Source of the DNA: Cristatella mucedo
Lineage: Eukaryota > Bryozoa > Phylactolaemata > Cristatellidae
DNA: 64,000 nucleotides
NCBI GenBank assembly: GCA_009760855.2
Contig: WPIO01000002.1
Coordinates: 7,870,001 to 7,934,000, forward strand
Reading direction: 5' to 3'
Positions 60,941-64,000 of the stretch are shown here, piece after piece. The position numbers and the translations under genes were made by a program. Under the pieces are notes generated by a model, which worked only from the letters and a program-made list of their open reading frames with translations, searched no databases and was not told where the DNA came from. Every line of letters starts with the position of its first letter. Position 1 is the first letter of the stretch.

Positions 60941-61013
60941 TGTGGGATCCACGATGTGGGATCCACGATGGGGAGCGTGCCTCCCCATAGTGGATCCACA
61001 TCGTGGATCCACA
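60941..61013. repeat. Imperfect palindrome with 33-35 bp arms and 5-base loop
   Basis: The left arm at 60941-60975 (tandem TGTGGGATCCACGA units then TGGGGAG) and the right arm at 60981-61013 (CTCCCCATAGTGGATCCACA, TCGTGGATCCACA) are complementary apart from a few single-base gaps and one mismatch. CGTGC forms the loop. It would form a strong cruciform or RNA hairpin. There is no coding frame of interest. Confidence 0.9.
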
Positions 61014-61486
61014 TGTGGCTTTAAATAAGCTCAGCTTTATTTTTTAATTACTAGAGAACCTCTACGAGCGGGCATATTGTCAGGAATTGCGAAGCACGCT
61101 GAGGCAGCGCCCCGTGAGCTGCACCACTATTTGACAACGCTATCGACAAAGCCCGGCGATCAATCATTCAAGATCGGGCCCGAACTCGTGCGTTCGGCAT
61201 CTGGCTGAACTTCGAATTTGATATGCTACAAAAATCATCAAAAGCTCATCAAAAGATAGCTTTCAAGATTACCGCGCATCGCTTGGCCTTGTAGGCTATC
61301 GGATAAAAAATGCACGCTCTGATAACACACCGCTGAAGACCTCCGGTCATAGGCATTCAGGGTCAAGGTTGACTTCATCTCCGAAAATATCCTGACTACT
61401 GGCCAGTATAGTAGCATATATAACAACCCTAGCACTTATTCGTGGAGTTAAACTTGAACCATTCACTCTCTGTAGTTAGTATATAA
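61014..61486. other. No gene seen
   Basis: Unrecognised. Confidence 0.5.
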
Positions 61487-61567
61487 AATAATAACAATAC
61501 ATTTGTATAGCGTCCACAGAGAGCTTAGTCTCGTTTTAGGCACTTTATATATATTGCAAAGGACGGG
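61487..61567 (-). mobile_element. LINE-1 3'-end stub
   Basis: ATAATAACAATACATTTGTA then TAGCGTCCACAGAGAGCTTA and GGCACTTTATATATATTGCA: the LINE-1 terminus in antisense, somewhat diverged. Confidence 0.7.
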
Positions 61568-62049
61568 AACTATTGTGCCAAGCTTAGTACTTTATTTACT
61601 TCTAAAATCGCCTTTAGTTATAAAGGATCATAGCAATGCAATCTTTGAGCCGTTGACAGAGAGAATTGCATAGGGTGTTTAGTGCGGTCAGTGGCGTACC
61701 GACCGAAGGGGGCAGCGGCATATGTTTCCGAGCGCTGGATCTGGGTACGCCAAATTGGGCACCTTATACTTTTGAATTATTTTTTATATCGCATCTAGCT
61801 GAGATATTGCTAGGCACCAAGGTGCCCCAGTTATTCATAATAATTTAAATTTAAACAAAAATTTAAGGTATTCGAAAAAGTATTTAGTAAAAAGGAGGCG
61901 CCGTCTGTGTAGTTCGTCCTGGGCACACGATATCCTAGAAACGCCACTGAGTACGGTTGTTCGAAATCCCAAACCAAGATAACCCCAACAGTGAACAACA
62001 CGCCAATGGCTTGACGGCGGCCGTAAGGAAGTGAAATTGTAAGAAGGTC
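61568..62049. other. No gene seen
   Basis: AT-rich, with short frames only. Confidence 0.5.
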
Positions 62050-62240
62050 ATGTCGGATTTTCGCAGGCACGCAGGCTCCGGCACGCATGTGCCGTTGTCC
62101 GCTGAGCCACTGCAGCAGCAGCAGCCGCCGCCGCCGCCGCTACCGGTGGCTGTATATAGCGGCTGCCGCTGCCCCAAAGCCCAGGGCGCTGCAGAGAAGG
62201 AACGCGGCTACCAGCAGCTAACGGCAAGAGCGGGCGACGC

Positions 62241-62271
<31 letters not shown>

Positions 62272-62327
62272 TACTGCTTTCTTAGCCAAAACGTCACTGC
62301 CGACCCTGGCGCTTTAGCGCGTGCACT

Positions 62328-62381
<54 letters not shown>

Positions 62382-62565
62382 CACGCCCGCTTTACAAGAG
62401 AGCGCCGCCGCACGCTCCCGCGCTCCCGTGGTGGAGCGCAGCGAACGGCTCACTTCCGGACGGCTGTGCTTGCTACGCACGCGGTTGCGGCCACTTTCGC
62501 ACTTAATTCGCACCTGCGCTGCCGACGGACCCGCTGTTCTTCAGCTACAAACGCGGTCAGCATAG
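62050..62565 (+). CDS. GC-rich open frame with poly-Gln, possible 5' exon
   Basis: A 171-codon plus frame starts at an ATG (MSDFRRHAGSGTHVPLSAEP) and contains QQQQPPPPPLP, a nine-Gln tract from (CAG)9 at 62242-62268, and an Arg/Glu run from a GA microsatellite at 62330-62378. The block is CpG-rich, as first exons often are. Three low-complexity repeats inside 500 bases argue that the open frame may be accidental. No domain is recognised. Confidence 0.2.
62242..62268 (+). repeat. (CAG)9
   Basis: Nine pure CAG triplets. Confidence 0.95.
62330..62378 (+). repeat. (GA)n microsatellite, 24 units
   Basis: A pure GA run. Confidence 0.97.
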
Positions 62566-62782
62566 CCCCGATAATCCGAGCCTTTTGAACAGGGCGATAT
62601 TTAATCGTGTAAGGAGATTAATACATGACATGCGACCTGGCCAGACGTAAGCTTGAGCGCAGCGTCTCTCACTGGAGCAGCGGTCTGCCGGTCGGTGATT
62701 AGCAATAATCTACCTGGGCACACCGCAGGACCCAGACTACCTTAAGGCCGATATTAAGAAAGCGTGCCAATCTTGGAGCGTC
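62566..62782. other. Spacer
   Basis: Nothing recognised. Confidence 0.5.
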
Positions 62783-63091
62783 TTAGACGCAAAAGCGCAT
62801 CTTAGACGCAAGGGCGGAGACCAGCAGCAGCGCTGCCTTTCGTTCACCGGGCACCCTTGGATCGGGGTGCCCGGCGAGCGAAAGCTGCTGTGTCGTTGCT
62901 CGTCGCGCGGCGCGGCGCCGTCGGAGGCTCTTCTGGACTGCGTCAGCGGCGTGATTGCGGCCGAGGTGTAGGTGTGGAAGAAATTCTATTGGAGGGAAGA
63001 CGGCAGTGTCGTCATTCGGCAAGCCACCGAGGATCAAGATGGTGAAAGATGTTCCAACACTCACGGCTTTGTGAGCATTGCGTATAACCAT
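62783..63091 (-). CDS. Uncharacterised 102-codon minus frame
   Basis: Reads VGTSFTILILGGLPNDDTAV then PPIEFLPHLHLGRNHAADAV and an Arg-rich SLRRRRAARRATT. Many codons end in C or G, giving a coding look, but no domain is recognised. The plus strand also has a 62-codon frame here, and the segment includes a strong inverted repeat (62838-62883) that constrains sequence regardless of coding. Confidence 0.2.
   Translation of the reverse strand: MVIRNAHKAVSVGTSFTILILGGLPNDDTAVFPPIEFLPHLHLGRNHAADAVQKSLRRRRAARRATTQQLSLAGHPDPRVPGERKAALLLVSALASKMRFCV
62838..62883. repeat. Inverted repeat, 19-bp arms, 8-base loop
   Basis: TTTCGTTCACCGGGCACCC pairs with GGGTGCCCGGCGAGCGAAA except at two positions, one of which can form a G-U pair in RNA. 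The inner 10 bp are perfect. Confidence 0.9.
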
Positions 63092-63901
63092 TTTGAAAGC
63101 ACTAGTAGCTGAGTATTAGCTACTTGACGTTGCTTACGAGTCTGCCGGAAGTCGCCTGCAAGTACTAACTATAGTACGCAGGCGATTGATCTCGAGCTGT
63201 TGCTAATTCGGTGTTGTCGTTAGCGCCGCTTGGAAAATTCCAAGCGCCGTGTCGTTGCCGTTCGGCGTATTGCCAGCGTCAGGTCTCTACTACTCCGCGT
63301 TCGCGTTTCGCCACTACCCGAACTTATGAGAGTTGTTCGGAAAAGAGCGACGGTATCCCAAACTGCACTGGCTCTCGGGGTCAATTTCTGCAACCTCCAT
63401 GACCAGATATCTGTTGCCTCGGCGTTTACCTTGCAGAGAGAAGCACAATTCACTGATGTAGCCTAATCTAGCTAATTCTGTGCTGTATACAAGCTAATTC
63501 TATGCTCAGACGGTCCCGCGTGAATAAGTCTTATCCATTTCCCGGGATACATCGGCGGTCGACAGTCGAGTGTCTCATTTCCGCTGGAAGACGAGGGATT
63601 CTAATTGTCATCCGTTTCGTTGTTTGCCCACGCTAGGTCATCTGCTTCGATTGTTGTAAGATGAATACGAAGGTTTTTGGTCTCCGGATATAGGAACGCG
63701 GCCACAAAAGTCCACGGCGATGTATTGTCCCCAGCGATGCCATCCGACAGCACAAACTAGGCCGCCCTACACACCAAGGCCTCAAAGGGGCGTATCTCGA
63801 GCTCGCTCTACCTCGGGCTGCCTGCACTCTCCAGCCCATTCGCCCTCACTAGGGCACGCTCTCGCCAACTCTACACCCAACTCCATTTAGCACTCTTCCC
63901 G
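63092..63901. other. No gene supported
   Basis: Overlapping frames of 63-78 codons at 63211-63466 on both strands; no domain. Confidence 0.4.
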
Positions 63902-63910
63902 TGTGTGTGT

Positions 63911-63991
<81 letters not shown>

Positions 63992-64000
63992 CACACACAC
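63902..64000 (+). repeat. (GT)n-(CT)n-(CA)n composite microsatellite, runs off the window
   Basis: GTGTGT (63902-63914), CT with one CC interruption (63915-63976), then ACAC to the window end. Confidence 0.97.

Overview
The window looks like animal nuclear DNA, most likely from a marine invertebrate. The reasons are 5'-truncated CR1/L2-type non-LTR retrotransposons (LINEs), tRNA-headed SINEs, very long dinucleotide arrays (CT/GA, CA, TA), CpG-rich blocks, and exon-sized coding fragments instead of long genes. There is no operon structure, ribosome-binding-site pattern or CRISPR array. I cannot name the species. I found no complete gene of known function; most of what can be supported is repeats.

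Layout. 1-5.6 kb is mostly unrecognised sequence with one LINE remnant and one SINE. 5.7-6.9 kb has two CT arrays around a 290-codon open frame. 7.0-9.5 kb and about 12.0-12.4 kb are CpG-rich, promoter-like blocks. 13.5-16.0 kb has a CT/CTGT array, one possible exon and a GA/GACA array. 17.4-24 kb is dense in LINEs, SINEs and a third repeat family. 24.7-26.1 kb is two very large GA arrays. 29.9-32.1 kb holds LINE copies and a CT minisatellite. 32.1-37.6 kb is nearly featureless. 37.6-38.2 kb is a 15-bp CTG/CCG minisatellite. 38.5-44.1 kb is a nested LINE/SINE cluster around a GC-rich, frameshifted gene fragment at 42 kb. 44.3-47.3 kb holds an intact C2H2-like zinc-finger exon and a decayed paralogue. 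50.9-61.6 kb is again LINE-rich and includes the best RT-bearing copy (52.2-53.7 kb) and a good exon candidate (60.52-60.70 kb). The last 2 kb is GC-rich and ends in a composite microsatellite.

Two LINE families dominate. LINE-1 (my label; about 12 copies) ends in an ATT-type repeat preceded by a small hairpin (AGCGCC...GGCGCT). LINE-2 (5 copies) ends in an ACATT repeat. SINE-1 has a tRNA-like head and a 3' tail closely resembling the LINE-1 tail, so it is probably mobilised by LINE-1. SINE-2 has a different tail ending in ATTT repeats; its partner LINE is not visible here. A third dispersed family (R3) has three copies.

The most notable single-copy signals are the zinc-finger pair, the GC-rich fragment at 42.0-42.4 kb, the exon at 60.5 kb, a palindrome at 60.94-61.01 kb, and a strand bias in which every long poly-C/poly-G run is C on the given strand. 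All calls come from reading the sequence by eye; no database comparison was possible.
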